A stretch of 64,000 bases of DNA, from assembly GCA_039545355.1 (NCBI GenBank), contig BCJJ01000005.1, positions 242,068 through 306,067 of the forward strand, written 5' to 3'. This document shows positions 21,737-34,485 of the stretch, one piece after another; within the stretch, counting starts at the first letter, position 1, and each line of letters opens with the position of its first letter. The position numbers and the translations under genes were made by a program. Origin of the DNA: Trichosporon coremiiforme (taxonomy: Eukaryota > Basidiomycota > Tremellomycetes > Trichosporonales > Trichosporonaceae). The notes beneath the pieces were generated by a model. The model did not search any database and was not told the origin of the DNA. It saw nothing but the letters and a program-made list of their open reading frames with translations.

Positions 21737-21843
21737 CCAGCGACTGACCAGCGACTGACCAGCGACTGACCAGCGACTGACCAGCGACTGACCAGCGACT
21801 GACAAGCGACTGACCAGCGACCGACCAGCGACCGACCAGCGAC
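21737..21843 (+). repeat. 11-bp minisatellite
   Basis: Nine full units of CCAGCGACTGA plus a partial. Later units carry single-base variants (CAAGCG..., ...CGACCGA). Unit length is not a multiple of three and it lies outside genes. Confidence 0.92.
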
Positions 21844-21921
21844 ACGACGTAGCGAGGGATGGGATGATTGGAGTGAGGCCGTTGAAACCGTGACAGAGGT
21901 GTGGTGAGAGATGATTGGAAA

Positions 21922-21966
<45 letters not shown>
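21922..21966 (+). repeat. G45 homopolymer
   Basis: Forty-five uninterrupted G on the plus strand in intergenic DNA, about 80 bp after the minisatellite. Confidence 0.92.
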
Positions 21967-21969
<3 letters not shown>

Positions 21970-22590
21970 TACGGGCTGGTGCGCCTCACCGGCCTCGCCC
22001 ATTCTCCAACTTTGTGGTGTCGGATGCCTAGTCTGGCGCAGTGCTGCAGGGTCGATGGGGAACGTAGAGTGGTGACTGGTGCTGATGGAGACAGTCCGTT
22101 GTCTCCTGCTTTATATGTACATATGATCTGCTGCATGGGAATGCTGCACAACGAGAGCACACGCCGATCCAAAGATCCATTGGTTGCTTCGCAGCGACTA
22201 AGGCTGGTCCGTTACGCCCTCGGTGCACCGGGATCAGGCCTCGGCCCGATCTGCCTAACCTCCTCACACGCTGCAACACGATCAGAACTGTGTCCGATCT
22301 CACCCAAGCATGTGCGCACAAATGAGTACATAAAACATGCAATAGAATATGGAGAGTCAAAAATGTACACAATATAAAGCGTGAGTTAACCCGAGTGCGT
22401 GAATCTATACCTTGCCGAAACCATCTGAACGTATCTGTAGGTGTGCTCAGTCGGATGTCTGTCGAAGTCGAAGGGGGACGGACCGCGGACCTGGCGACCT
22501 GGCGGCCAGGCGGCCAGGCGGCCTGGCGAGTTGTCCACAAGAGATGGAGGAGAGTGATAAGGGGTCACAGGAGCCCCGGGGCAGAGCCAA

Positions 22591-25219
22591 CTAAGGGCCC
22601 ACAGGCATACTGATGCTCCTGATTGGGGTCGCGGTGCGGCGCACCGTCTCGAAGATCCTGAACAGCGACAGAATCATGTTCCCGCAGTACAGCAGCAGAC
22701 ACAGGATGGCCACGGTGAAGCAGCCGATCTGGCGCTCGCAGATGTGCTTGACTTGCGGGGACGCGCGGAGCTCGTCGGTGATCTGGAGGTCGCGCGAACT
22801 CGTGGCCGTCGTCGCCGTGAGGCGCTGCGGGTGGTAGCTGTACTGGTAGTTGTAATATTCGGACCCGCTCGTCCACCACGGCGTCATCGGGGTGCAGTCG
22901 AGGGGCGTGTTGATGTAGTCGTTGATCGCAAGCGTCGTCGCGCTGCTCCACAGCGCAATGAACAGCAGGTCCAGGCACACCCAGAGCATCTTGGAGCGCA
23001 GGCCCCAGAGCCCGATCGGCCGCCCGAAATACTCCTTGTAGATGGCCATTAAGACGTGCACGATCGTGAGGCACGCGTACGCAATGATCAGCGTCGTGCT
23101 CGGTCCGATTACGCCGTCAATGTCCAAGTCGATCAGCAGAAGGCGGATTGTGATCGCGAGGCCGAGCAGCGTCGCCGCCATGCCCAGGTTCACGAGTCGG
23201 ATGTAGATCGTGACGCGGGCGTCAAGGAACAGCATACGACGCATCTTTGTGCGCCAGTCCAGGTCGTCGACCGGAGCGTGCGCACGGCGCCGCCGGCAAC
23301 ACCCGAACCACCATGGCGCCCACGAGCGAGGCGACCGCTTCTCGAGGATCGCATTGTTCGGTGATGAGAACGACCGCGTCTCCTCGTCGATTCTATCGAA
23401 CGGGTTCAGTCGGTCAAAGGGGTTGGTCTCCGGGTCCGGGGGCGGCAGGCCATTGTTTGCCGTGCCCCAGTTCTCCCTGCCGAGCACCTTCTTCTCGCCG
23501 GGAACCATGAGATTCGTCGGTCCGCCAGGCATCGGAGGCGGGAGCGTCTGCGGCTGGTACCGCTTGTACTTCTTGCGTCGCTTCCGCTCCTCGCGCTCCT
23601 TCTTCCGCTGCTCCCGCGTCTCCTGCGTCTCGGCAGTGGGAAGGAACGAATGGCCGTTCAACGACATCGTGCGCCCGTTCGACGACCTGGTGCTAACAGG
23701 CGTCGGCGTAACGCCGCTGTGCAGGGCGCTCGTATGCCCATCCAGAGACACGGCGCGCAGCTTTGGCTCCTTCCCGAGCCCCACGACCGGATCGCTGTTC
23801 CGGTGGCGGTGGCCAGCCTCAAAGTAGCTGTCATGCATGTCGTCGCTGTCCAGCGTCCCGTACCGCAACGCGTCCTGCCATGGGCCCGCGTGGAAGCCAT
23901 GTTTGAGGTGCTGTTTCATCTCTGGAGGAATTCGTATCCTGAGGTGCTGCGCGTTCAGGCGTCGCATCCTCGACGCTGAGTTTGCAGACGCGGGCGTTTC
24001 GATTCCTTCTTCCGGCACACGTCCAGATATGCTCGAGTTCAGACCGAACAGGCGCTGCCTCGCGCGCAGGCGTGGTGACGCAAGCATTGTCGCTTCAGAA
24101 TCCGTATAGTTCTCTGTACCGTCAAGGCTGTGCCTGCGGATCGGGGCGGTGAGGAATCGCTTAACTCGCGGTCGCTTCGCAAGCGGTGACACTGGCAAAC
24201 TGTCAGTGAGGTCACTGGATAGACGTTCCAGACCCTCTGGTGACGACGTGCGGACGAGAGGGCGACCGTCAGCGGTGTATGAGCCGTCGGCCGTGGCCAT
24301 GGGCGACTTGGATCTGGGGCTGATCGGGGCAGAGTTGCTGCGTGCGACCTTGGGAGCGACGTTCGTGTCGATCCGATCCAGCATCCGCGTGCTCTTGTTC
24401 CGTCCCGTATCCGTCGAGTGGCCGCCGCCGATGTCGACCGATTGGTTCCTCGAGCTGCGAGCGGTGCGGAAGTGACGAGCATCGAACAGACGTGCAGCGC
24501 TGCTTTTCGGTGTGTGGCCACCGCTGTTCTGGCGTGTGGGAGGGGTGCCGCTGCCTCGGTCCTTCTTGCGCCTGTGACGCCAATCGATGTATCCACCTTC
24601 TCTGCTAGATTCGGGTTCGGTCACGATTTCAGAAGCGTCATGGGCGCCGGTGCTGTTGCGCGAAGGATGCGCCACACTGCGAAGTCGGTTCATACCGCGC
24701 TGGGTGAAGGTCCACCATGGTGTCTCGTCGTCGTCGTCGCTGCTTTCGTCGCTTGCACACGATGACGAACCACTGTCTGAGAGATAGTGACGGTAACGCC
24801 CCACACGTTTTGGCCGCCGGGGCGGTCTCAACACTGAGTCATCGAAAGTGGGGCCACTGGCCAGCGGCGGCGTCGGCGGGTCATTAATGGCGGAAGCTGC
24901 GAAGGTGTCAATAACAGAACACCTACGAAGGCGTCGGCAGAGCGGTGCACGTACGAGGAACAGTGCGGATTTTGCGCTGCGTGGAGCGTTGAGGAGCAGT
25001 GGCGAGAGAAGATTGTGACGGACCCGCATCGTTCGCTGGATTTGGGGTAGGTGGATTGGAATTGTTGTTGGTGAGGGTCGCCTGGGACACGGCGGAATGG
25101 ATGGTGGTCAACGTTTTGGACCGGTTGCGGCTGGGATGCAGGTCGCGGTCATCGAGGCTGGAGGGTCCCGGGTTGGGATCGGAGGGGGGATCGTAGTAGT
25201 TGTTATTGTTTGGGTACAT
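22591..25219 (-). CDS. Large protein with C-terminal four-helix membrane domain
   Basis: Exon 1 25219-24955 and exon 2 24896-22591, with a 58-nt intron (GTACGT...GCAG), encode 856 aa. The first ~600 residues are disordered and rich in Ser, Arg and Pro, with a Lys/Arg stretch (REQRKKEREERKRRKKYK) and a double NPFDR motif. After CCRRRR come about four hydrophobic helices near residues 650-672, 688-708, 725-745 and 812-836. The loop before the last helix is about 60 residues long. The layout resembles a cytosolic regulatory tail on a MARVEL-like four-TM module, but no specific family is recognised. The start MYPNNNN was chosen because it joins in phase and precedes a contiguous Asn/Pro-rich exon. 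Confidence 0.72.
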
Positions 25220-27482
25220 GACACCGTTGACAGCTGGAGCCTCTTGGGGAAGACGGAACTCGACTGGACTTTATAGCGGGGTCATGGTGAGGGAGGGAGG
25301 GTGCGTGCGGCGGAGGTATCGAAAGTTGAGAAGAGGGGGGCGAAGTAAAAAAGTTGGAGGGAATGTGTTTTGTGTGTGTGATGTGTGTGGGGTAAGGAGC
25401 GATGAAAGTGACGGTGAGCAGAGCAGAGGAATGCACAGGAGATTGGATGAGAAAGGTGAAGGAGGGGGATGTTGAATGAGGACGGCAGCGAGAGGGGCCA
25501 GGGGTGAGATGAGCGAGCGCGTAGGTACGTAGGTAGGGAGGAACGATGATGAGCGGCGGGAGTAAGGAACAGGCGGCACAGCGGTGTCCCCAAGATCCAC
25601 CAACACTCACTCTGACACTGGCTGATTGTTGGTAGCTGTGCGGGGGGGTGGCGTCAGGCGTCAGCCAGCGGCCAGCGGGTGGGTCGCGTAACGGGTGGCC
25701 AACCCGCGCTCTGCCGGATTCTGGATGGCCGCCGGGCGTCTTCTCCTGCGCCCTGCGCCCTACGCCCTACGCCCCCCCCGACCCCGCGGCCACGAGTACA
25801 CAAGTTCACAAGTTGCAAGCCATGAGCTGCGAGCGGCGCGCGGCGAGCGGCGAGCCAAGCCTGCCTAGGCGCCTAGGCTGCAGGCCGGCCCACACCTAAC
25901 CTAAGGTTTGACCAACCAAGGATCGACCGATTGCCGCATCCCAACTCGGCACCACCCCTGCAGTATCATTCATTTCAGCTACTCGGCCCACGTGTCATTA
26001 CAACCACGCTGATCTGTCAAGTGGCCAATTAGGAAACTTGCTTTCTCGTCAGGACTGTCAGTGTTCAGGGATACGGCGGAACCTCGGGACATTAGGGGCC
26101 ATTGCGACACCCGCCCAGAGGCAATGAGGCAGAGGCGCGAGAGAGGAGACAGTGTGTGGTCTCGAGGTCTTGATTAGACAATTACTATTGGAGATTTTGA
26201 AACTGGGTAGGGTGGATTACAGCGCGTTTGTAATTGGGCTCGCTTGGAGGGGCCGGGGGGAGGGGATGAGCGCATGTCTGCATGTCTGCACGTCCAGCTG
26301 CGCACAGGCTTGGCCCTATGGCCATGACGGAGCCATCTATGTCGGCCAGGCTAGGCTGCCTGAGCATGAGCAGGAGTCAGGCACCCCACTGCTCAGTGGC
26401 GCACACGCTGGGTAGCATGACTCACTCACCACTCACTCGACGCTCAGCGCTCCGTCCAACTCACCCCAACCCTCCCCCGCTGCCCTGCTGCCCCGCTGCC
26501 CCGCTCGACCTTCAACCACCGACAACCTCGCTCAAATCCTCACCCACACCGCACCACACCACACCATACCACCCAACCCAACTCTTCCACCCCACCCACC
26601 ACTGCACCCCTCCTCGTCCATCCACTCTCCACATACATTGCGACCCCCGCCTCCCCCGATTCGCCGTCTAACACGACCGGCATCGCCAGCAACTGCGTGT
26701 TCCACCAAATCCATTTCCCATTGCTCCCGCCCCGACCCCGACATTCATCAACCACCCCGACCCAACTCAACACAAGAGCACCATCATCCCACCGCACGAC
26801 GCCTACTCTGGACCCATACGTCCATACCCATACCTCTCCAACGTCGACGTCCGTTTGCCCTCTTCCCCGCGCCCTCCCCCCCTCGCGACCACGACATTCG
26901 CCGTTAGTCGCCCGCCGAGTCGCCTGGCCGCGTTTTTGTCACTGCCGTCGGAGTCCGTCTCGCTCAGCATCATCATCGTCAAGTCGCTTGCATTACATTT
27001 TCCCTAAGCAGCGCCGTCGGCATTCTTTCGGCTCCATCACCCTGTCGCATCTACTCGTTTCCTCATCCCACTATCCCCCCACCACTCCCGCCCGGCCGAC
27101 TGCTGCACGCACACACGCACCTACACACTCCTCCACAGTCTCCACCGTTTCGGCCTCTATCAATCCGTTTGTCCACCCGACCCGGACGTGTGCGCCTCTG
27201 CATACCGCTAGACAACTCTAGTACCGAGTTTGCACGCGCCGATTGTCTTTGCTTGCCGATACACCGCTGCCCCATCGACGAGCGCATCGACCCCGCTCCG
27301 ATCTGAGCTTTCGCATCTCGACGATAGCGACGGCGTGCTCCCTATCCCACCCCAGAGTCCATCCACTGCCCGTTCTGAATGCCTGACCTCTCCTAAAGGG
27401 CACCTTTGTCGGTGTTGAATCACACCCTTCTCCTTTCTATCGACTTCGACCGCACCTCTGGGGACTCTCGCCCCTGTGAGCC
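25220..27482. promoter_or_regulatory. Divergent upstream region
   Basis: 2.26 kb between two divergent genes. From about 26,400 to 27,470 the plus strand is strongly C/T-rich, consistent with a long 5' leader and promoter of the PP4 R1-like gene. A palindrome with GCCTAGGCGCCTAGGC lies near 25,865. ORFs are low complexity. No gene seen. Confidence 0.5.
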
Positions 27483-30400
27483 ATGCCGTCGGAGGACAGG
27501 AGGGATCGCAGCGCGGGACGGGATCCTTCGTCTCGAGCTGGACTCTCGTCTCCTTCGACGAGTAGTTCGCAGGGATTGTTGGCGGAGCATTCCGATCACC
27601 ATCGCAAGTCATCGGTAGCTTCGACATCGAACCCACCCCCACCACCACCTTCCGACTTCAATCCTCAGCCAGATTTGTCTTTCGAGGAGCCTCTGCACGG
27701 GATCCAGCCGCCAACAGATCTTCAAGACCCGTTTGGCACTGCTGATGCTCTGCCGAGAACATCACTGTCCGGTGCCAGCTCCAACTCCATCCCCTCCGCG
27801 CCTTCCTCAGCATCTCCAACAGAAACGACGTTCACGTCGTCTGCCCTTAATCCTGATGTTCCACCAATACCCTTTCCGCAGCGGCCGCAGATCCGGGCCA
27901 TTCAGCGTCTTTCAAGCGAATCCGTCTGTCGGTCACGAGCCCTGTCGGGAACGTCAAGCGCAAACAGCTCGGATAGCGGCGAGATTTTAGCGGCACGGAG
28001 GGACGAGCTCGTCAGTCACATCCTCTCGGACAGCGGCGACTCGAGCAGGCGAACGTCGACGGCGTCGTCCAGTCCAGGAAACGAGGCGCCCGAACCTAAC
28101 GTCAACGTCATTTCTCCGACGCCGAGTCCCTCGGCCTTCGACATTGCGGAACAGGTACCGACGCGGTCGGACATGGAGTCGTCATCTGGAGCCGAGGAAT
28201 GGATGAGGTCGCGAGAACGAACGGGAAGCGCGGACGAGTTGGTTCATGCTTGGGACAGCGTGGTGAGTGACACAGAATGACGACGTTCAAACGGACAACT
28301 GACACATCGCACAGTGGCCTGTCGCCAACTCGCCACATGTCAACCTTCCGGAGACGTCCACGTCCAGGCTTCCCATGGCTCCGGTGTCGCCGTACGTGAC
28401 GCCATCCTTCTCTCAACTGGTGGTCCAGCGAAGGCCCAGTCCCCCCGCACAGGGCGCATCTGAACGTCCTCAGTCGCCTCGGACGCACTCTGAGCCTGTG
28501 CACCCGGACCGGGGCTCGTCGAGCAGGGCAGCTATTGGTGCTGGACCCACACACCCTCTTGCGTATACCTTCATCCCCCGCTCAGCGGCCGATAATGGTT
28601 CCAGAAGCTCTCCAGCCCCCTCGTCATTGAGCAACAGCACAGGCCGTCGCTCCAAACCTGGAAGCCCGGCTCTGGACTTGGAAGAGTGGATTGCATCAAC
28701 CCCAAGAGTTTTGTCCGGTGAACGTACCTCCCACACTTTGACACGAACACCCAGCTCGAGCTCAACATTGCTGGCAGCTCCGAACAGCGGCCTACCGCCC
28801 CGACGACTGTCGGAGACAGCAATCGCCAACAGATCCAATGACTCCTCTCGTCGCAACTCGCCCGCCCCAGCGGTGAACGAACTGCCTCAGCAAGACGCTG
28901 GACCCCGTGGTCCGCCGGCCCCACAACGGCCACCACTATCACGTCGTTCCAAGTCCGCACAGGATACGCGGCTGGGGACCATGGCAGCTGCAGTTGCGAG
29001 CCAACGGATACCAGAGATCCCGTCGTTTGACCAGCTGCACGCATCGACCGAGGGCCTCACACTGAGCCCGTTGGATGTGGATGACACGGCACGATTCAGT
29101 TCGGACTCAGTGCCAGCAAACTTGGAACCTCCGGAGCCGTCACCACCTCCGGGCCCATCGCCACCGCAAATACCCGACGAGTCTCCCTTCGAGGACGACG
29201 ACGATGAAGATGACGATTACCAGACAGAGTCTGCGGAGCTGACACCAATGGGACCAAGTGTTGCATTCCCTTTATCGGGGCACCAGCCTACCGCCCCCAG
29301 CGAGTTCCCCTTCCACGACGATGCAGGCACCGGCAACACAATCTTGGTCGACGAAGGAGACATGGTGCCCCAGCAGGCGAATGTTATGGCGGAAATGGAC
29401 GTTGCATTTGACGACGAAGGTCTCACGACTCTGGAGCGTATTTTCTTGCTGAGCCGGAGTGAATACGCCTTCCATCGCGCCTACGTTGCGAGGGTGTTGG
29501 GAGACCTACTCGGCGATGTCGACCCGTGCGAGTCCGTGGAGTACGTTCTGCCGCTTATCTCGGGATTCTCCCTTGACGACGATGATACCGTCAAAGAGGC
29601 TTTCGCCGCAGATTTGCACAGGATCCTCTGGTACTTCTTCACTGTGAGTATAGCCTCAAACTTTGAGAAGATTTGTGCTAACCGATTCGCAGACTTGTCA
29701 GCTGGTGCCTGGCGAGGACGCCTATCAGGACATGGATGAGGACAAAGTCCCGGTCATATCGCATCCGTCGTTACCTGTTCCGCAGGTGAACGAAAGCCCC
29801 CCCGCCGGCCCCATCAGCATCACTAAGGATGCCGACGGACAGATGGACGAAGGACAGCGCGATATTCCGGGCTCGGGAAAGCGTAGCTTGGGCCAGCCGA
29901 GCGCCAGCACAGGGTCAACGCCCATGGGAGGAAGCAGCTGCAGCGACAACTTTTCCTCGCAGGATACGTACTCGTCGAGCAACATGATGGGCTCGCAACC
30001 ATCTGAGACTGGTACGCCGGGGACGACCGTGTCGACCACGACGTCGGAAGACACTCCGCACGCGAAACTCTGGGGCGGAATCGAGGGACTTGGTACTGCG
30101 CAAAACACTCCTCAGGAGGACCCGCAGAACGTGGAGACTGTGAACTCTCCGACTCTGGCTGTCGATTTCTTCCGACCGCTGTTGGGTACCCTGTTGCTGA
30201 GCCAAAATCCAGCCATCGCAGATCCTGTCCGCAATGGAATCGTGTCTGTGATCGCCCGCCTCCGTGGCAAGAGCCCGACGGTCGAGGTATGGGGCGCGAA
30301 AGCCGAAGACGGCGAGCAGGAGTCGATACAGACGTATCTTTCGCAGTCTGGGCACCACTGCCACGTGTCGATACCCTTCGCCCACGACGCCAGAGACCTC

Positions 30401-32257
30401 GTGGAGCAGGAGCTGCTCTGGGGTATCGTGCTGGGAATGGGCGCGCTTTCGACGGATATCCCCGACGCGCTTCTTGAGAATATGTTTGTTGAGGGTGATC
30501 CGGACGACCCTGACTACACGGCCCACCGCGCTCACGAGGAAGAGCTGTACCGCGAGCAAATGTTGCACGAAGCAACGCTCGGACGAGCCCTGTCTCTCTC
30601 GTTCATCTCGCATGTTTCGGACCTGTACTCGCCGGATGAGATCACGCGCTACGGCTTCGTGAATGAAGTCATTCGCGGCCGCGACGGAGACCCGACAACG
30701 CGAGCTGAAGCGGCGGTGGCCATGTCGAATGTTTCCAAGGCCGCTGCCACGGAGGAGATCGCCAGGTTGCTCCCGGTCTTCAACATGTTTGTCAAGGACG
30801 GCGATGATAACGTCCGCCAGTCTGCGTGTGTTACCTTTCCAGCGCTCTGCAAGCGGATCATCGACAACGCGGAGCGGCGTGTGTTCGCTGTGGACACGGT
30901 CGCCACCCTGATGGGCAGCACCGAGGAAGTGCAATTCGCCCTGCTCGAGGTTCTCGGCGAAGTGATCTACACCTTCGTGGAGGACCCCGAGGGACCGCCA
31001 CCACAGCTCCTCGAAGCTTACTGTGACGATTCCAAGTCGACGGGCAACGACTGCGAGTGGGACATGCTCGCCAGCTACAATTTCCCCGGCGTGTGTCTCA
31101 CACTCGGCAGCGATCGCTGGACCGAGCTGCGTGGGCTATTCCATCGCCTCGTTGACCGTGCCGGCGAACGAGTCATGCGCACCATCACGGCGTTCCTGCA
31201 CGAGCTCGCCCAGGTGCTGACGCCGGAGCAGGTCGCCGAGGACGTCCTTCCCGTCTACCAGCAGTGCGCCGTGGGCTCAGACGACATCCGCGAGCGCATC
31301 TTTGAGCACGTTGACGTCCTGTTTGCGAACCTTCCTCAGGACCTGGCTTGGACCTGCTTCGAGAGAATCCTGGACGGATGGCTTCAGGACTCGCTGGGTG
31401 GCTGGCGTGCGCGTGAGCAGCTCGCACTGCAGATCCCGTCGTTCCTGTCCACGTTCAGGACACTCGATGAGGTCAGTGTCGTCCTCGAGGTCATGCGCTT
31501 AGCTCTGCTCGACCCATTCGCTGCCGTCCGTGATGCGGCAACATTCGCCGTTCCGCGCTCGTACGAGATTCTCCAAAACAGCGCCTGCTCCGCGGACAAG
31601 CTGCACGGTATGCTGCTTGACCTCGCACACAGCGAGAAGTACCGCCAGCGTTTGACGTTTGTCCGCTGCCTGCGCGAGTTCATCCGACCACCGCCCAACA
31701 GGCAAGCGTTCGAGGAGTTCTTCATCCCTGCTCTTCCCCGGCTCAGCACAGATATTATCGACATTCGTCTCGGCTTAGCCCGTGCCATCGCCGACCTGTT
31801 CATCGTCGGGGCGTTCTACGGCGACCGTGTCGTGCCTGTGCCGGCGGTGATCCAGCGTCTGGCGACGATGCTCTCAACCGATGAGTCTGTGGACGTGCGA
31901 GAGGTCATCTCGAGCATCGGCGTTGACCGATGGGCCGAGTTCAAGGACCTCAGTGCACGCGGTGCGCTAGAGAACGCAATGGACAGGATTGACAACCCCG
32001 AAGGCATGGCGACGGCGATCAACGACGCGCTCGAGGGTCAGGCCAAGGACATCCAGAACGTCAAGCTCCCGATCCACGCGCGGGCGGACCGGCCGTCGCC
32101 TCTGAACCCAGACCCGGAGATGCGCGAGCCGAACGAGAGAGCGATTGGTAACAACGAGCTGCTCGAGGGCGCCGCGCCGCAGCTGGACCCGTTCGAATCC
32201 GAGTTCAGCGACCACGGCAGCGCGCACGGCAGTCTCCCGACCAGTCCGCAACCATAG
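27483..32257 (+). CDS. Protein phosphatase 4 regulatory subunit 1-like HEAT protein
   Basis: Exons 27483-28262, 28315-29643 and 29693-32257, all joined in phase 0 across 52- and 49-nt introns, encode 1,557 aa. The first ~640 residues are Ser/Pro-rich and probably disordered. From the segment TTLERIFLLSRSEYAFHRAY onward the protein is helical, interrupted by a Ser-rich loop (about residues 720-840). HEAT units carry motifs such as RAEAAVAMSNVSKAAA, DNVRQSACVTFPALC and AVRDAATFAVPRSYEIL. This order (split HEAT solenoid with an acidic central loop) matches PPP4R1-type subunits, which target the PP4 catalytic subunit. The link is by architecture and local motifs; a different HEAT-repeat scaffold remains possible. 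Confidence 0.7.
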
Positions 32258-32411
32258 ACATCCGAACGATCGTGTGCATAACATCATTCATCAAACGCAA
32301 GCCTGCAACTATGCCTCGTACACACCGCCATACACATGCCCCGCTCCTGTCCCTATACCATTCTCGCTCTCGCTTCCACACTTGCTACCAGTATTCGCGG
32401 TGCGCTGCATA

Positions 32412-33982
32412 CTGTCAGACATCGAACTTACGCAGTTGCTGTGTCTACAATTCTACAACCAGGCTGGCAGCAGACGTGGGTAACCCGTGGCAAGTGCTGG
32501 CCAGCACTCTGAAGCATGAAATCATTCATATCACCATCATTCCAGCCTCAGTGCAGGCTGTGCGCTGTCCTGTGGGTGCGTCGTCGCCCGGCGTCAGCGA
32601 CGCCGCAGGTTTCAAAATTGCAACCCCAGCTCACATCCCGGGATGCTAGCTAACATGCATTCTCATCTAGTCACCCCATAATACAATGACAGGCCCTATT
32701 TCTCATGTATCCTTACATCAATTCTACAACACTGACTGGGCATTTCTTTGGGGCAGTGGGTGGCCAGAGGAGGAGCTTGCAGGCAGTGACAACCGTGTGT
32801 GTGTCGTACTTCACAGCTTGGGCTTTGTGGAACGCTGGTGGAAGTTGCTGCAGACAGAGCACGTGATGGAATCCTAGTCCTTCTCGGCAGCAGGAATCAT
32901 GGACTGCTCAGCGAATGGCCAATAACTGAGTACTCTGTCGTGTGTGATCGGGGTGCTCAGGTATTGCAGGACATTCACCCCCGAATGCGGGAGTGCAATC
33001 TCGATGCACTTGGAGCGCCTGCAACGTCAACTAACAAGCAAACCAGAAGTGCAGTTATCTGCATGATGGCTGCCACGTACCTTTGCTTGAAACCCACATA
33101 GTAGTCTCTGAGGTGCTGCGTTGTCTCGCCCCTCTCCATCGCCCATTTGCTGATGACATCAGACTGATCTCTAGCCTTGGCAAGAACCTCAGTAAGTGCA
33201 TCCGTGAAAGAGGGTCGGACGGTGAACAAGTTGCAGAGCTGAAACACGTAGTCGTCGGTGGGACGGTGCAGAAGCGACATCCTAGTGTCGACCAGGAGGT
33301 CGGGCGAGAGGGTCACGTTGCGAGAGGAGGGAGCCCAGACGCGGGGAACAGTGTGCATGTGTTCGAGGTCGGCGAGGGAGTGCACTTCAGTGGACACATG
33401 ATCTATCCACACACTTGTCAGTGTTGCGTCCCCTGCACAAAGTCAATGCCAACTTACCTGCGACAGCATGAACAACGTATAGGTAGTTCATGACTTTCAT
33501 TAGGACCTCATCAAATTCTTGCTTGAAAGCTTCATCCGGATAGTCACACCAGCTTATGGTGCGAATCAAGCAGTGGGTAACGCAGGCATCGGCGAGGATG
33601 TCAAAGAGAGCGAGCACATTGTGCAGAGCAGCATTCTCAAGGTCGGTGCGCGTCATAGTCTGGGAGTGTTCTGGGCCCCAATGAAAAGCATCGAAGTGGT
33701 AGCGTACCAGTGGGAGGAGTGATGCGCGGTAAGTGACAGCGTCTGTGTGGTACGTCTTAGCGGGGGGGAGGGACAGCAGTGAGAAAGTCGTATCGGCCTT
33801 GCCACTCGGGATGCTTCGGCCAGTGGTCATAGTGATCAGGCTCTTTGTTGGGATCAATGTGCCAAGAGTAGGGCGAAGCCATTGCGATGAGTATCGAGCT
33901 GTCTGTATGAATCAGATAGGGCAGGTACAGTGCAGTTGTAAGATGAAGTGTGATGTTGTGCCTGTGGATGGTCGACAGTTTC
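32412..33982 (+). repeat. Segmental duplication, copy 2 (core 32469-33902)
   Basis: Direct-orientation partner of 11944-13524. The core starts at AGCAGACGTGGG and runs to about 33902. It sits just downstream of the PP4 R1-like gene. Confidence 0.93.
32874..33882 (-). CDS. PYSW/YWPFA family gene, copy 2, unknown function, possibly degraded
   Basis: Same three-exon layout as copy 1, shifted by 20,464 bp: ATG at 33882 (alternative 33830), donors GTAAGT and GTACGT, stop at 32874. It carries the same C7 frame problem and the same short-intron ambiguity, so those predate the duplication or were spread by conversion. Its upstream DNA differs from that of copy 1 (indels and substitutions beyond 33902), so regulation may differ. 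No known domain is recognised. Confidence 0.55.
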
Positions 33983-34485
33983 TCCTGGAGTCGCACGTCG
34001 TCTATCCCGCCCAAGGGCTCTCTTTCTTTACCTCTGATATTACCCAACCAACCCCTGTATTGCTGACTGGGCTCTTCTTCTTGTATCCATGCTAGTTGTT
34101 CCGGATTGTACAGTGCAGTGGTATACGCATACATAGCCTATCGCCTATGCAATGCAGCGTGTGCATGTGTTGTTGACACGTTTTCGCTGGTCTGGGTGGC
34201 GAAAACTGGCCCCGCGTTTGCTGCCTTGGATAACCGGTTGCTTCCGGCCGGCGGTCGCGTGTGTCCGTGTCCGCACCCGGCTGCTTCACCCACGAGCCGG
34301 CCCACGATCGCCCACGGGCGTCACTGCTGCTCCATCCAAGCCGACAGACAAGCCTCACACCGCGATCCATCTCCGTCCATCGCGCACCCACTCCTTTCCT
34401 TTAACGAGACGCATCGTCAGCCGACCTCTCAGTCCATTCATCCACCACCGACTGCACCGCTCCTCACGTTCGGCACGGCGCACCG
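33983..34485 (+). promoter_or_regulatory. Upstream region of the ABCD transporter
   Basis: About 500 bp between duplication copy 2 and the transporter ATG; C/T-rich towards the ATG. No motif assigned. Confidence 0.5.

Larger units (their letters stand above)
21320..22590. other. Repeat-bearing 3' intergenic region
   Basis: 1.27 kb between convergent genes. Contains the 11-bp minisatellite (21737-21843), the G45 run (21922-21966) and a GGC/GCC-rich tandem patch near 22493-22530. No gene supported. Confidence 0.6.
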
